Of a stretch of 64,000 bases of DNA, positions 1 to 8,861 are shown piece after piece. Positions within the stretch are counted from its first letter, which is position 1, and each line of letters starts with the position of its first letter. A program made the position numbers and the translations under genes. The DNA is from Vannielia litorea (GTDB lineage: Bacteria > Pseudomonadota > Alphaproteobacteria > Rhodobacterales > Rhodobacteraceae), in contig NZ_FSRL01000001.1 of NCBI RefSeq assembly GCF_900142295.1, forward strand, positions 2,914,001-2,978,000. The letters run 5' to 3'. Below the pieces are notes generated by a model, which saw nothing but the letters and a program-made list of their open reading frames with translations, had not been told where the DNA came from and made no database searches.

Positions 1-641
1 TCGAATCCGCCCGCGACGGGCTGGTGGTGATCGACTTCGGCACCTCCCTGCCCGCCTCCACCAAGAAGATCGCCGCCGATCTCGCCGCGCGCGGCGCCGC
101 CTACCTCGACGCGCCGCTGGGCCGCACGCCCGCCCACGCGCGGGAGGGCAAGCTCAACATCATGGCCGCCGGCGACCGCGCCGCCTATGACAGGGTCAAA
201 CCCGTGCTCGACACCCTGGGCGAGAACGTTTTTCACCTCGGCGCCTCCGGCAACGGCCACACCATCAAGCTCATCAACAACTTCTTTGCCATGACCACCG
301 CCTCGGCCATGTCCGAGGCCTTCGCCCTCGCCGAAGCCGCCGGCATCGACCGCAGCGCGCTCTACGATGTCATGGCCGCAGGGCCCAACCACTCCGGCAT
401 GATGGATTTCATCCGCAACTACGCGGTGGACGGCCAGATCGACCTCGCCTTCTCGGTCGCCAACGGCGCCAAGGACGTGGGCTACTACCGCCAGATGGCC
501 ACCGACCTCGGGCTGCACTCGCGCATGTCCACCGCCGCCGACGCCACGCTGCGCGAGGCGCGCGACGGCGGCGCGGGCGAGATCATGGTGCCCGAACTGG
601 TCGACTGGATGGACAAGAATCTCGGAAAGGAACCGAAATGA
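1..641 (+). CDS. 3-hydroxyisobutyrate dehydrogenase-family oxidoreductase (C-terminal part)
   Basis: The reading frame is open from the window edge (first full codon at base 3), so the N-terminal part of the Rossmann domain is missing. The visible 212 residues hold the end of the NAD(P)-binding domain and the all-helical C-terminal domain of the beta-hydroxyacid dehydrogenase family. The segment GHTIKLINNFF carries the expected catalytic lysine, followed by the family's NxxxxxxxxxxxEA-type helix. The family oxidises 3-hydroxy acids such as 3-hydroxyisobutyrate, tartronate semialdehyde or glycerate; the exact substrate cannot be read here. Its stop overlaps the start of the downstream SDR (ATGA), and the SDR overlaps the following transporter, so the three form one translationally coupled operon. 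The context suggests use of a hydroxy acid or sugar acid. Confidence 0.88.
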   Translation, partial: ESARDGLVVIDFGTSLPASTKKIAADLAARGAAYLDAPLGRTPAHAREGKLNIMAAGDRAAYDRVKPVLDTLGENVFHLGASGNGHTIKLINNFFAMTTASAMSEAFALAEAAGIDRSALYDVMAAGPNHSGMMDFIRNYAVDGQIDLAFSVANGAKDVGYYRQMATDLGLHSRMSTAADATLREARDGGAGEIMVPELVDWMDKNLGKEPK

Positions 642-1360
642 GACTCGCAGGCAAAAAGGCCTTCGTCACCGCCGCCGGCCAGGGCATCGGCCGCGCCACC
701 GCCGAAACCCTCGCCCGCGAGGGCGCCGAGGTCACCGCGACCGACCTGAAGGCCGGCCTGCTCGACGGGCTGGAGGTCGCCCACAGCTTTGCGCTCGACG
801 TGCTCGACCCCGCCGCCCTGACCAGGGCCATCGAGGCGGCCAGACCCGACGTGCTGGTCAACTGCGCCGGCTGGGTCCACGCCGGCACCGTTATGGAGGC
901 CACCGACGACGAGTTCGACTTCGCGATGAACCTCAACGTGCGCTCGCAGTTCCACGCTATCCGCGCCGCCCTGCCGCACATGCGCAGCCAGGGCGGCGGC
1001 GCCATCGTCAACATCGCCTCGGTGGCGTCGTCGATCATGGGCGTGCCCAACCGCTTCATCTACGGCACCTCCAAGGCCGCCGTGATCGGCCTCACCAAGT
1101 CGGTCGCCCGCGATTGCATCACCGACAAGATCCGCTGCAACTGCATCGCGCCGGGCACCGTCGACAGCCCCTCGCTGCACCAGCGCCTGCGCGACACCGG
1201 CGATTACGAGGCCGCGATGAAGGCCTTCGTCGCCCGCCAGCCGATGGGCCGCATCGGCACCGCCCAGGAGATCGCCGACCTGGTGCTCTACCTCGCCTGC
1301 GACGAAAGCCGCTACCTGACCGGCCAGTGCATCACCATCGACGGTGGCATGACCCTGTGA
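638..1360 (+). CDS. SDR-family NAD(P)-dependent oxidoreductase
   Basis: This is a 240-residue classical short-chain dehydrogenase. The nucleotide-binding motif TAAGQGIG is at residues 11-18, NCAG at 75-78, and the catalytic Tyr142-x3-Lys146 lies in YGTSK, with the active-site serine in the preceding IASVAS strand. The overall pattern resembles the BDH2 / 2-keto-3-deoxy-L-fuconate dehydrogenase branch, enzymes that oxidise hydroxy or deoxy-keto sugar acids. That assignment is by resemblance only. The ATG overlaps the previous stop (ATGA), and the stop overlaps the GTG of the EamA transporter, so all three are probably co-translated. Together they look like two oxidoreductases plus an uptake or export protein for the same compound. 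Confidence 0.88.
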   Translation: MRLAGKKAFVTAAGQGIGRATAETLAREGAEVTATDLKAGLLDGLEVAHSFALDVLDPAALTRAIEAARPDVLVNCAGWVHAGTVMEATDDEFDFAMNLNVRSQFHAIRAALPHMRSQGGGAIVNIASVASSIMGVPNRFIYGTSKAAVIGLTKSVARDCITDKIRCNCIAPGTVDSPSLHQRLRDTGDYEAAMKAFVARQPMGRIGTAQEIADLVLYLACDESRYLTGQCITIDGGMTL

Positions 1361-2274
1361 GCGAACCCCTCCCGAGAGAAGAACGCACCACCGCGGGCGT
1401 GGCCACCATGCTGCTGGCGGTGGTGTTCTTCATCTGCATCGACACCTCCGCCAAATGGCTCACCCTCTCCGGCCTGCCGGTGCTGATGGTGGTCTTCGCC
1501 CGCTACTTCGGCCATTTCACCTATGCCTGCCTCATCTACATCCCGCAGGAGGGGCTGGGCTGCTTCCGCTCGCGCTCGCCGCTCAAGCAGTTCCTGCGGA
1601 GCTGCTTTCTCTTCGGCTCCACCGTGCTCAACTTTTTCGCGCTGAAATACCTGCCGATCACCGTGACCACGACGATCATGTTCGCCGGGCCCATCGTGGT
1701 CACCCTTCTGGCCATCCCGCTGCTGGGCGAAAAGGTCGGCCTGCGCCGGTTTCTTGCCGTGGCGACGGGCTTTCTGGGCGTTCTGGTGGTGATCCAGCCC
1801 TGGAGCGCCGAATGGCACCCGGCCATGCTGTTCTCGCTCGCCGCCCTGCTCATGGCCTCGCTCTACTTCGTGATGACCCGCATGCTCGCCGGGATCGAGA
1901 CCAACGCCACCCAGCAGGTCTGGTCCGCCGGGATCGCCTCTCTCGTGCTCGCGCCCTTCGCCTTTTTCGCCTGGACCTGGCCGGAAACCACGACCCAATG
2001 GGTCGTGCTCTTCGCCATCGGCTTCTTCGGCATGTTCGGCCACATCCTCGCCACCACCGCGCACCGCTGGGCCGATGCCTCGATCCTCGCGCCGATGGTC
2101 TATTCCCAGATCTTCCTCGCCGCGATCTCGGGCATCCTGGTCTTCGACACATGGCCCACGATCTGGACGCTGGCAGGCGGGCTCATCATCATCGGCTCCG
2201 GCCTCTACATCTGGCAACGCGAGCGTGCCCTGCGCAAACGCCAGCTGATGAACGCGGCCCACCCCAAGTACTGA
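1357..2274 (+). CDS. EamA/DMT-superfamily transporter
   Basis: This 305-residue membrane protein consists of about ten hydrophobic helices arranged as two EamA repeats, typical of drug/metabolite transporters. I take GTG at 1357 as the start because it overlaps the upstream TGA (GTGA), matching the coupling seen at the previous junction. An internal ATG at 1408 would remove 17 polar residues and start directly at the first helix. Members export or import amino acids, nucleosides or other metabolites; no substrate can be named. A GC-rich hairpin follows the stop. Cotranscription with two dehydrogenases suggests the substrate is a hydroxy- or sugar-acid derivative, which is inference. Confidence 0.85.
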   Translation: MSEPLPREERTTAGVATMLLAVVFFICIDTSAKWLTLSGLPVLMVVFARYFGHFTYACLIYIPQEGLGCFRSRSPLKQFLRSCFLFGSTVLNFFALKYLPITVTTTIMFAGPIVVTLLAIPLLGEKVGLRRFLAVATGFLGVLVVIQPWSAEWHPAMLFSLAALLMASLYFVMTRMLAGIETNATQQVWSAGIASLVLAPFAFFAWTWPETTTQWVVLFAIGFFGMFGHILATTAHRWADASILAPMVYSQIFLAAISGILVFDTWPTIWTLAGGLIIIGSGLYIWQRERALRKRQLMNAAHPKY

Positions 2275-2280
2275 CCCTGC

Positions 2281-2303
2281 GGCCAGCCGTTGCCGGGCTG
2301 GCC
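2281..2303 (+). terminator. Hairpin after EamA transporter gene
   Basis: GGCCAGCC at 2281-2288 pairs perfectly with GGCTGGCC at 2296-2303 across a 7-nt loop, seven bases after the transporter stop. There is no clear T-run, so it is either a weak intrinsic terminator or an mRNA 3'-end stabiliser. Confidence 0.45.
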
Positions 2304-2428
2304 CAGAATTCTCCTTAAGATTGTCCCATTCTCCTGTTCGGATACGCACAGAGCACGTAAGACAGATCGGCCAATGACTGCAGAACGCAGCCGCGAAAGA
2401 GCCGGCACGAACTGAGGCAGAAGGGCTA

Positions 2429-4669
2429 ATGCCGATGGCACGCAATCTTGTCAGAGCCGCATCGCGCGGCACGGAATCCGATCACTTGTCCGCACGCTCG
2501 GTGCTCTGGCGCACCGTCGCGGTCTTCCTGATGCCCCTCGCCCTCGCGGGATGCGGCGGTGGCGGCGGCGACGACGACGATACGAGCGGCTCCGGCGGCG
2601 GCAGCTCCTCCTCATCCAGCTCCTCGGGCGGCACGGGCAGCAGCGGCTCCTCAGGCGGGTCGGGCAGCTCGATCCTCGCCAGCTATTTCGTCGAGAGCTT
2701 CGAGGCCTTCCGCACCGCCGCCCAGCAACGGATCAACAGCAATCCCCGCTACCTGCGCCAGCAGAACACCTGGTATACGGACGACGACAACAGCGGCGGG
2801 CTCAGCGCCGGCGACCGCACCTACAGCACCTACCCGCTGAAAAGCTCGGGCGTCTACTGGGCCCATGCCGCCGGGCTCACCGGCGCGGGCCAGATCATCG
2901 GCATCATCGACGACGGGCTGCTTGCCGCGCACGAGGCCTTCGCGGGCAAGTCCGTCAGCACTGCCGCAGGCTCCGGCGTGGGCGATCACGGCACCACCGT
3001 CGCCTCCGTCGCCGCAGGCGACTCCTCCTACATGATCGGCATGGCTCCGGGCGCCGACCTCGCCTTCGGCAGCTACAACACCCACACCACCCGTGCCGCC
3101 GGCACCCGCCTGGCCGAGAGCCTCGGCGCCGTGGCGCTGAACAACTCCTGGGGCTTCGTCAACACGCCGGTGACCACCACCAATTTCAACGCCGTCTTCG
3201 CCGGCACCGCCGGGCAGGATTACCTCGCCGCGCTGCGCAGCTACAGCAGCCAGGGCGTCGTGATCTTCGCCGCCAGCAACGACGAGACCGACACGCGCGC
3301 CGATCTGATGGCCGCCCTGCCTCATCTCCAGCCCGATCTCGAGCCCGGCTGGCTCGCCGTGATCAACGGCGCGGTCACCATGAGCGGGGATGACATCATC
3401 GCCGCCGAGCGCATCTCGGCCCCCTGCCTCGAGGCCGCCGCCTGGTGCCTCGCCGCCGAGGGCACCTGGGTGGGCGCAACGGCCACCAGCACCTCCAGCT
3501 ACGAGCTGAACACCGGCACCTCCTTCGCCGCACCGATGGTCGCAGGCGCCATGGCGATCCTCGCCGAGGCCTTCCCCGACATGTCGCCCCACGACCTGCG
3601 CATCCGCCTTCTGGCCTCCGCCGACAACCAGTTCGCGGGCTTCACCGCCAGCGGCTCGGTCGAGCTGGTCGAGGGCTTCACCCACGACATCAGCGACGAG
3701 TGGGGCCACGGCTTTCTCGACGTGCAGGCCGCGCTCCTGCCCATCGGCCCCACCGTGGCCAGCATGGCCGACGGCAGCAGCCACGACCTTTCCGAGCCGC
3801 TCGTGATCGAGGGGGCCGCCACCGGCGATGCCGTGGCCCGGGCCCTGCGCGGCGTCACCCTCGCCGCCTCCGACGCGCTCGATGCCCCCTTTGCCATCGC
3901 CGCCGAAACCCTCGCCGCCCGCCGCGCCCCCACCTCGCTGGCCACCCGCCGGCAGCGCGAGTGGCGTCAGAACGATCACCTCGAGTGCTGCGCCACAGCC
4001 GAATGGTTCGACACCTCCCGCACCCTCTCGCTCTCGCAACACGACAGCTTCCTGCGCCTCGCCCTGCCCGATGACAGCGACGAGGCCGGCAGCTTCGGCA
4101 TGACCCTCGGCCGCGCCTTCTCGGGGGATGTGGTCGATGTCTCCCTGCGCCTCACGCTGGGCCGCGACGAGGGCGATCTGCTGCCCAGCTGGTATTCCGG
4201 CGGCGGCAACACCATCGTGGCCGCCGAGCTCGGCCTCGGTACCCAGATCTCCCGCCAGAGCCGCATCGAGCTCTCCGCCAGCCTCGGCGCCGGCTTCGCC
4301 AACGGCAACACCGATGGCGTCTCCTCCGGCACCGCCCGGCTCAACGCCGCCAGCGCCGCTCTGGTCTCGCGCGACGTGTTCCAGCGCGACGACAGGCTCA
4401 CCCTGCGCATCGGCATGCCGGTCGCGGTCACCGGCGGCAGCACCAACGTGACCCTGCCGGTCGCCACCCGCAGCGGCATCACCAGCTTTCAGGATATCGA
4501 GATCGACCTCGCCCCGAGCCACCGCGAGACCCGCTTCGGCGTGGAATACGAGGTCAACGTCGCCCAGGGCACCGACATGGTCTTCGCCGCCATGCACGCG
4601 GAGAACTTCGGCAACGTCTCGGGCCAGCGCAACACCGGCGTCTTCCTGGGTCTGCGCAGCCGGTTCTGA
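2429..4669 (+). CDS. Subtilisin-like serine protease, autotransporter lipoprotein
   Basis: This 746-residue protein has, in order, a signal sequence ending in a lipobox (LALAGC, lipidated Cys42) and a Gly/Asp/Ser-rich linker to about residue 80. A peptidase S8 domain follows, with catalytic Asp161 (GIIDDG), His187 (DHGTTVAS), oxyanion Asn284 and Ser365 (GTSFAAPMVAG). A spacer comes next, then about 200 residues of alternating, barrel-like sequence ending in phenylalanine (LGLRSRF), as in autotransporter beta-domains. The same combination of lipoprotein, S8 protease and autotransporter is known from Neisseria NalP and Bordetella SphB1, which sit at the cell surface and cleave other exported proteins. 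Residues 118-129 match an EF-hand calcium loop. A second possible ATG lies two codons in, at 2435. No dedicated substrate gene is adjacent. Confidence 0.85.
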   Translation: MPMARNLVRAASRGTESDHLSARSVLWRTVAVFLMPLALAGCGGGGGDDDDTSGSGGGSSSSSSSSGGTGSSGSSGGSGSSILASYFVESFEAFRTAAQQRINSNPRYLRQQNTWYTDDDNSGGLSAGDRTYSTYPLKSSGVYWAHAAGLTGAGQIIGIIDDGLLAAHEAFAGKSVSTAAGSGVGDHGTTVASVAAGDSSYMIGMAPGADLAFGSYNTHTTRAAGTRLAESLGAVALNNSWGFVNTPVTTTNFNAVFAGTAGQDYLAALRSYSSQGVVIFAASNDETDTRADLMAALPHLQPDLEPGWLAVINGAVTMSGDDIIAAERISAPCLEAAAWCLAAEGTWVGATATSTSSYELNTGTSFAAPMVAGAMAILAEAFPDMSPHDLRIRLLASADNQFAGFTASGSVELVEGFTHDISDEWGHGFLDVQAALLPIGPTVASMADGSSHDLSEPLVIEGAATGDAVARALRGVTLAASDALDAPFAIAAETLAARRAPTSLATRRQREWRQNDHLECCATAEWFDTSRTLSLSQHDSFLRLALPDDSDEAGSFGMTLGRAFSGDVVDVSLRLTLGRDEGDLLPSWYSGGGNTIVAAELGLGTQISRQSRIELSASLGAGFANGNTDGVSSGTARLNAASAALVSRDVFQRDDRLTLRIGMPVAVTGGSTNVTLPVATRSGITSFQDIEIDLAPSHRETRFGVEYEVNVAQGTDMVFAAMHAENFGNVSGQRNTGVFLGLRSRF

Positions 4670-4692
4670 CCCGGCCGCGCAGCGCGCCCGCG

Positions 4693-5427
4693 TCAGCCGC
4701 GCCCGATGAAGGGCATCGCGCTGGCCATGACGGTCATGAACTGCACGTTGGTCTCCAGCGGCAGCTGCGCCATGTGCAGCACCGAGGCGCCCACGTGGTC
4801 CACGTCCATCACCGGCTCCACCGCAATCGAGCCATCCGCCTGCGGCACGCCCTTCTGCATCTTCGCCGCCATCGGCGTCAGCGCGTTGCCGATGTCGATC
4901 TGCCCGCAGGCGATGTTGAAGGCCCGCCCGTCCAGCGAGAGGCTGCGGGTCAGCCCGGTGATCGCGTGCTTGGAGGCGGTGTAGGGCGCCGAGCCCCAGC
5001 GCGGCACATGGGCGCTGATCGAGCCGTTGTTGATGATCCGCCCGCCCTGCGGCTGCTGCTTGCGCATCACGCCAAAGGCGGCGCGCGCCACGATGAAGGA
5101 GCCGGTCACGTTGATGTCGATGAGCTTGCGCCAGTCGTCCACCGCGATCTCGTCGATCATCGCGCCGCCCAGGCTCACGCCCGCGTTGTTGAACACCGCG
5201 TCAACCCGGCCCCAGGCCTTCACTGCCTCGGCAAAGGCGGCCTCCACGGCCGCCTCGTCGGTCACGTCGCAGGGCAGCACCAGCGCCTCGCGCCCGCCCG
5301 CCGTCTCCTCCAGCGCGTCCCTGCGCCGCCCGATCAGCCCGACGCGCCAGCCGGCGTCAAGGAACGCCTCCGCCGTCGCCCGCCCCACGCCCGAGCCGCC
5401 GCCCGTGATGATGATGCTCCTGGCCAT
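4693..5427 (-). CDS. SDR-family oxidoreductase
   Basis: This 244-residue classical SDR has the cofactor motif TGGGSGVG at residues 8-15, NNAG at 80-83, and Ser138, Tyr149 and Lys153 (YTASK) in the active site. It lies 48 bases downstream of the IlvD/Edd dehydratase on the same strand, so it is probably transcribed with it. A dehydratase-dehydrogenase pair is typical of non-phosphorylative sugar-acid breakdown, where the SDR would oxidise a sugar or a keto-deoxy acid. The sequence does not reveal the substrate. The gene converges with the subtilase gene. Confidence 0.87.
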   Translation of the reverse strand: MARSIIITGGGSGVGRATAEAFLDAGWRVGLIGRRRDALEETAGGREALVLPCDVTDEAAVEAAFAEAVKAWGRVDAVFNNAGVSLGGAMIDEIAVDDWRKLIDINVTGSFIVARAAFGVMRKQQPQGGRIINNGSISAHVPRWGSAPYTASKHAITGLTRSLSLDGRAFNIACGQIDIGNALTPMAAKMQKGVPQADGSIAVEPVMDVDHVGASVLHMAQLPLETNVQFMTVMASAMPFIGRG

Positions 5428-5475
5428 GTCTCTCCCCGTCTGTTCACTCTGTAGGGTGGGTGTAACCCCCCACGC

Positions 5476-7257
5476 CTAATGGTTGTCGCGCGGCAGCGCC
5501 TCGCGCACCTTCTGGTAGGCCGTCGCCAGTTCCAGGCATCCGCCCTGCGCGAGCTGGCCCACATGGGTGCGGTAGATCTCCTGCCAGGGTGTCTGGCTCT
5601 CGATCTTCGGCGGGCTCCAGGCCTCCTTGCGCGCCGCCCACTCGGCCTCGTCCACCACCGCATCCATCCGGCTGGCGCCGAGGTCGAGGCGCACCGTGTC
5701 GCCGGTCTCGAGGAAGGCAAGGCCCCCGCCCACCACCGCCTCCGGCGAGGCGTTCAGGATCGACGGGCTCTCGCTCGTGCCGCTCTGCCGCCCGTCGCCT
5801 ACCGTCGGCAGGTGGTTGATGCCCTGTTTGATGAGCGCGTCCGGCGGCTGCATGTTCACCACCTCCGCCGAGCCGGGGTAGCCCACGCAGCCAACGCCCC
5901 GGATGAACAGGATGCAATGCTCGTCGATTTCCAGCGACGGATCGTTGATCCGGTCGTGGTAATCCTCCGGCCCTTCGAACACGATGGCCCGCGCCTCCAG
6001 CACACCCTCGCGGCCCGGCTCGCTGAGGAACCGCTCCTGGAAATCCTTCGAGATCACGGAGGTCTTCATCAGCGCCGAGTCGAAGAGGTTGCCCGACAGC
6101 ACCTTGAACCCCGCCTTCTCGCGCATCGGCGCGGCGCAGGTCTTGATCACATCGGTGTCCTGGCTCTCCACGCCCGCGAGGTTCACCCCCATGGTGTTGC
6201 CCGTGGCGGTCATCGCACCCTCGTGGATCCGGCCCACCTTCATCAGCTCGCCCATCACCGCCGGCACCCCGCCTGCGCGAAAGAAGCTCTCGCCCAGGTA
6301 TTCGCCCGCCGGCTGCATGTTCACCAGCAGCGGCGCGTCAAAGCCCACGGTCTCCCAGTCCTTCACATCCAGCTCCACGCCCGCATGCCGCGCAACCGCC
6401 TGCAAATGCGGCGGCGCGTTGGTCGAGCCGCCGATCGCGGTGCAGACCACGATCGCGTTCTCGAAGGCCTCGCGGGTCAGGATGTCGGAGGGCTTCAGGT
6501 CATCCAGCACCATCTGCACGATCCGCTTGCCGGTCTCGTAGGCCATGTTCATCCGCTCGCGGAACGGCGCGGGAATGGCGGAATTGCCGGTGAGGCTCAT
6601 GCCCAGCGCCTCGGCCATGGCGTTCATGGTGCTGGCCGTGCCCATCGAGTTGCAATGCCCGAGGCTCGGCGCCGAGGCGCAGACCCGCCCCATGAACTCG
6701 TCATAGTCGATCTTGCCCTCCGCCAGCAGCCGGCGGCTCTCCCAGATGATCGTGCCCGAGCCCGCCCGCTTGCCCTTCCACCAGCCATCCAGCATCGGCC
6801 CTCCGTTGAGCGCGATGGCGGGGATGTCCATGGTCGCCGCGCCCATCAGCATGGCGGGGGTGGTCTTGTCGCAGCCGGTGGTCAGCACCACGCCGTCGAT
6901 CGGGTAGCCGTGCAGCACCTCGACCAGGCCGAGGTAGGTCAGGTTCCGGTCGAGCGCCGCAGTGGGCCGCTTGCCGGTTTCCTGGATCGGATGCACCGGA
7001 AACTCCATCGGAATCCCGCCGCCATCGCGGATACCGGCCTTGATCCGGTCCATCAGGAACACGTGGATCTTGTTGCAGGGCGCGAGATCCGAGCCCGAAT
7101 TGGCGATCCCGATCACCGGCCGCCCGCCCTGGATCTCCTCCCGCGTGAACGCCTGGTTCTGGTAGCGCTCCACGTAAAGGGCCGTCATGCCGGGGTTGTT
7201 GGGGTTGTCGAACCACTCCTGGCTGCGAAAACGCTTGTTGGCGCGGGTGTCACTCAT
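5476..7257 (-). CDS. IlvD/Edd-family dehydratase, probable aldonate (arabinonate/xylonate-type) dehydratase
   Basis: This 593-residue iron-sulfur dehydratase has the three family cysteines in place: Cys61 (APCNK), Cys129 (GCDKTTPA) and Cys202 (GHCNSMG). The N-terminus RSQEWFDNPNNPGMTALY is characteristic of the sugar-acid dehydratase branch (L-arabinonate, D-xylonate) rather than biosynthetic IlvD. These enzymes remove water from an aldonic acid to give a 2-keto-3-deoxy acid. I chose ATG 7257, where family homology begins; the frame runs further upstream without similarity. A perfect TTTGGTATACCAAA palindrome lies 65 bases upstream, the form of a GntR/UxuR operator, consistent with induction by a sugar acid. 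The SDR downstream is probably its pathway partner. Confidence 0.88.
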   Translation of the reverse strand: MSDTRANKRFRSQEWFDNPNNPGMTALYVERYQNQAFTREEIQGGRPVIGIANSGSDLAPCNKIHVFLMDRIKAGIRDGGGIPMEFPVHPIQETGKRPTAALDRNLTYLGLVEVLHGYPIDGVVLTTGCDKTTPAMLMGAATMDIPAIALNGGPMLDGWWKGKRAGSGTIIWESRRLLAEGKIDYDEFMGRVCASAPSLGHCNSMGTASTMNAMAEALGMSLTGNSAIPAPFRERMNMAYETGKRIVQMVLDDLKPSDILTREAFENAIVVCTAIGGSTNAPPHLQAVARHAGVELDVKDWETVGFDAPLLVNMQPAGEYLGESFFRAGGVPAVMGELMKVGRIHEGAMTATGNTMGVNLAGVESQDTDVIKTCAAPMREKAGFKVLSGNLFDSALMKTSVISKDFQERFLSEPGREGVLEARAIVFEGPEDYHDRINDPSLEIDEHCILFIRGVGCVGYPGSAEVVNMQPPDALIKQGINHLPTVGDGRQSGTSESPSILNASPEAVVGGGLAFLETGDTVRLDLGASRMDAVVDEAEWAARKEAWSPPKIESQTPWQEIYRTHVGQLAQGGCLELATAYQKVREALPRDNH

Positions 7258-7321
7258 GGCTGGGTCCTCCGTCGCGCGCAGGGCCTCCTCGCCCCGCGAC
7301 ATGCTTGCGGCAACTTCGACG

Positions 7322-7335
7322 TTTGGTATACCAAA
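7322..7335. promoter_or_regulatory. GntR/UxuR-type operator palindrome
   Basis: TTTGGTATACCAAA is a perfect 14-bp palindrome in the divergent promoter between the dehydratase (minus strand) and the small exported protein (plus strand). TGGTATACCA is the classic core bound by FadR-type GntR regulators of hexuronate and sugar-acid genes. No GntR gene is present in the window. Confidence 0.7.
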
Positions 7336-7366
7336 TGCAAGGGTCAATCGGCCCGGGGAGGAAATC

Positions 7367-7834
7367 ATGACGTTCCGGGCTGCCCTGCTCGCGCTGGCGC
7401 TTGCCGCCTCACCCGCCTCCGCGCAAAGCCCGGAGGTCGACCTGGAGGCCATCGTCGCCTGTGTCCAGAACGCCGCCGGGGGGAGCGCCGCCGCGCGGTG
7501 CATCGAGGCCAGCCTCACCCCCTGCGACTCGGTCCAATACGAAACCCCGGCCGTCGCCCTGCTCTGCTACCAGACCGCGCGGGCCACCTTCGACGAAGGC
7601 ATCACCGCCGAGCGCCAGCGCCTTGCGGCGCTGGACAAGCCGGTCGACGCGGGCTTCGTCACCGTCAACGCCCGCTACGACATGCTGGGCGCCCTGCTCG
7701 AGTGCGACCGCGACGAGGACATCTCCCTGCTGGGCGACCACCAGCCGCAAGACGTCGCACGCGCCAAGGCCCGCTGCCTGACCTCCGTCTCGGCCGTCAC
7801 CTGGCTCAAGCTCCGCCTCGCCCTGCGCGAATGA
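7367..7834 (+). CDS. Small exported protein of unknown function
   Basis: This 155-residue protein starts with a clear Sec signal peptide (hydrophobic core, cleavage near ASAQ-S at about residue 21). The mature part is helical and has six cysteines, including VACVQ and RCIEASLTPCDS. The layout resembles periplasmic LprI/DUF1311-like proteins, but I cannot assign it firmly. The ATG at 7367 has a strong GGGGAGGAA ribosome site. The stop overlaps the start of azlC (ATGA), so it is the first gene of an operon with azlC, azlD and the RraA-like gene. It lies 31 bases from the GntR-type palindrome and may be controlled by the same regulator as the dehydratase. Confidence 0.75.
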   Translation: MTFRAALLALALAASPASAQSPEVDLEAIVACVQNAAGGSAAARCIEASLTPCDSVQYETPAVALLCYQTARATFDEGITAERQRLAALDKPVDAGFVTVNARYDMLGALLECDRDEDISLLGDHQPQDVARAKARCLTSVSAVTWLKLRLALRE

Positions 7835-8535
7835 GCCCGTCCCGAGCCTTCTGGCGCGGCTACCTCGACTGCGCCCCCTTCATCCTCATCGTGGTGCCCT
7901 ACTCGATGATGTTCGGCGTGGTCGCCCGCGACGCCGGGCTCGACGTGCTGCAAACCTTCGCCATGTCGGCCATCGTCATCGCCGGGGCCTCGCAGTTCAC
8001 CGCGCTGGCGCTGCTGCAGGATCAGGCCCCCGTCTTCATCGCCCTGCTCGCCGCGCTGGCGGTCAACCTCCGCATGGCAATGTATTCCGCGGCCCTGGTG
8101 CCCCACATCGGCCACGCACCGCTCGGGCTCAGGGCGCTCGCCGCCTACCTCATGGTCGACCAGGCCTTCGCCGTCGCGGTCCGCACCTACGAGGTCAGAC
8201 CCGACATGCCGAAGCCCGCCAAGCTGGCCTACTACTTCGGTTGCATGGCCCTGATCTGCCCCTTCTGGTACGGCGCCACGCTGACCGGGGCCCTGCTGCG
8301 CGAGGCGATCCCGGCGAGCTGGTCGCTCGATTTCGCCGTGCCGGTCTGCTTCATCGCGCTGGTCGCGCCGCTGCTGCGCTCCGCGCCCCACATGGCCGCC
8401 GCCCTCGCCGCCTGCCTCGCCTCCATCGCCTTCGCCGGCCTGCCCTGGTCGCTCGGCATCTTCGCCGCCGCGCTCTGCGGCATCGTCGCAGGTGCCCAGA
8501 CCGAGCTGGCGCTCAAACGGAGGGCCGCCACGTGA
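7831..8535 (+). CDS. azlC: AzlC-family branched-chain amino acid exporter, large subunit
   Basis: This 234-residue membrane protein of the AzlC/YgaZ family has the expected features: a start with FWRGYLDCAPF, the motif GASQFTALALL, and NLRMAMYSAAL in the third region. AzlC works with the small membrane protein AzlD to export branched-chain or related amino acids. The ATG overlaps the upstream stop, and the 3' end overlaps azlD by a GTGA, so both subunits should be made together. The gene names follow the family; the transported compound in this organism is not shown. Confidence 0.9.
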   Translation: MSPSRAFWRGYLDCAPFILIVVPYSMMFGVVARDAGLDVLQTFAMSAIVIAGASQFTALALLQDQAPVFIALLAALAVNLRMAMYSAALVPHIGHAPLGLRALAAYLMVDQAFAVAVRTYEVRPDMPKPAKLAYYFGCMALICPFWYGATLTGALLREAIPASWSLDFAVPVCFIALVAPLLRSAPHMAAALAACLASIAFAGLPWSLGIFAAALCGIVAGAQTELALKRRAAT

Positions 8536-8858
8536 TCTCCGACACCGCCTTCTGGACCCTCACCGCCGCCCTCGGCCTGGGCACCTTCCTGATCCGCTTC
8601 TCCTTCCTCGGCCTTCTGGGGGGCCGCCAACTCCCCCCCTGGGCCCTGCTGCACCTCAAATACGTGGGCGCCGCCGTCTTTCCCGCCCTCATCACGCCGC
8701 TGCTGCTCTGGCCCGACGCCACCGGCGGCACCACCGACCCTGTCCGCCTCATCGCCGCCGCCGCCGCCTTCGCCGCCGGCATCCGCTTCGGCGTGGTGCC
8801 CGCCATCCTGGCCGGCATGGGCAGCCTCTACCTTCTGCAATTCATCACCGGAGCCTGA
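8532..8858 (+). CDS. azlD: AzlD-family branched-chain amino acid exporter, small subunit
   Basis: This is a 108-residue protein with four hydrophobic helices, the usual size and pattern of AzlD/YgaH. It begins with GTG at 8532, which overlaps the azlC stop (GTGA); no other start fits the frame and the coupling. It is the partner subunit of the preceding AzlC. The RraA-like gene follows after only three bases. Confidence 0.88.
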   Translation: MISDTAFWTLTAALGLGTFLIRFSFLGLLGGRQLPPWALLHLKYVGAAVFPALITPLLLWPDATGGTTDPVRLIAAAAAFAAGIRFGVVPAILAGMGSLYLLQFITGA

Positions 8859-8861
8859 GAC

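Noticed and set aside
2433..2449. TGGCACG...TTGT resembling a sigma-54 promoter
   Set aside because: The spacing is one base too long, the -12 element is TTGT rather than TTGC, and it lies inside the subtilase coding start.
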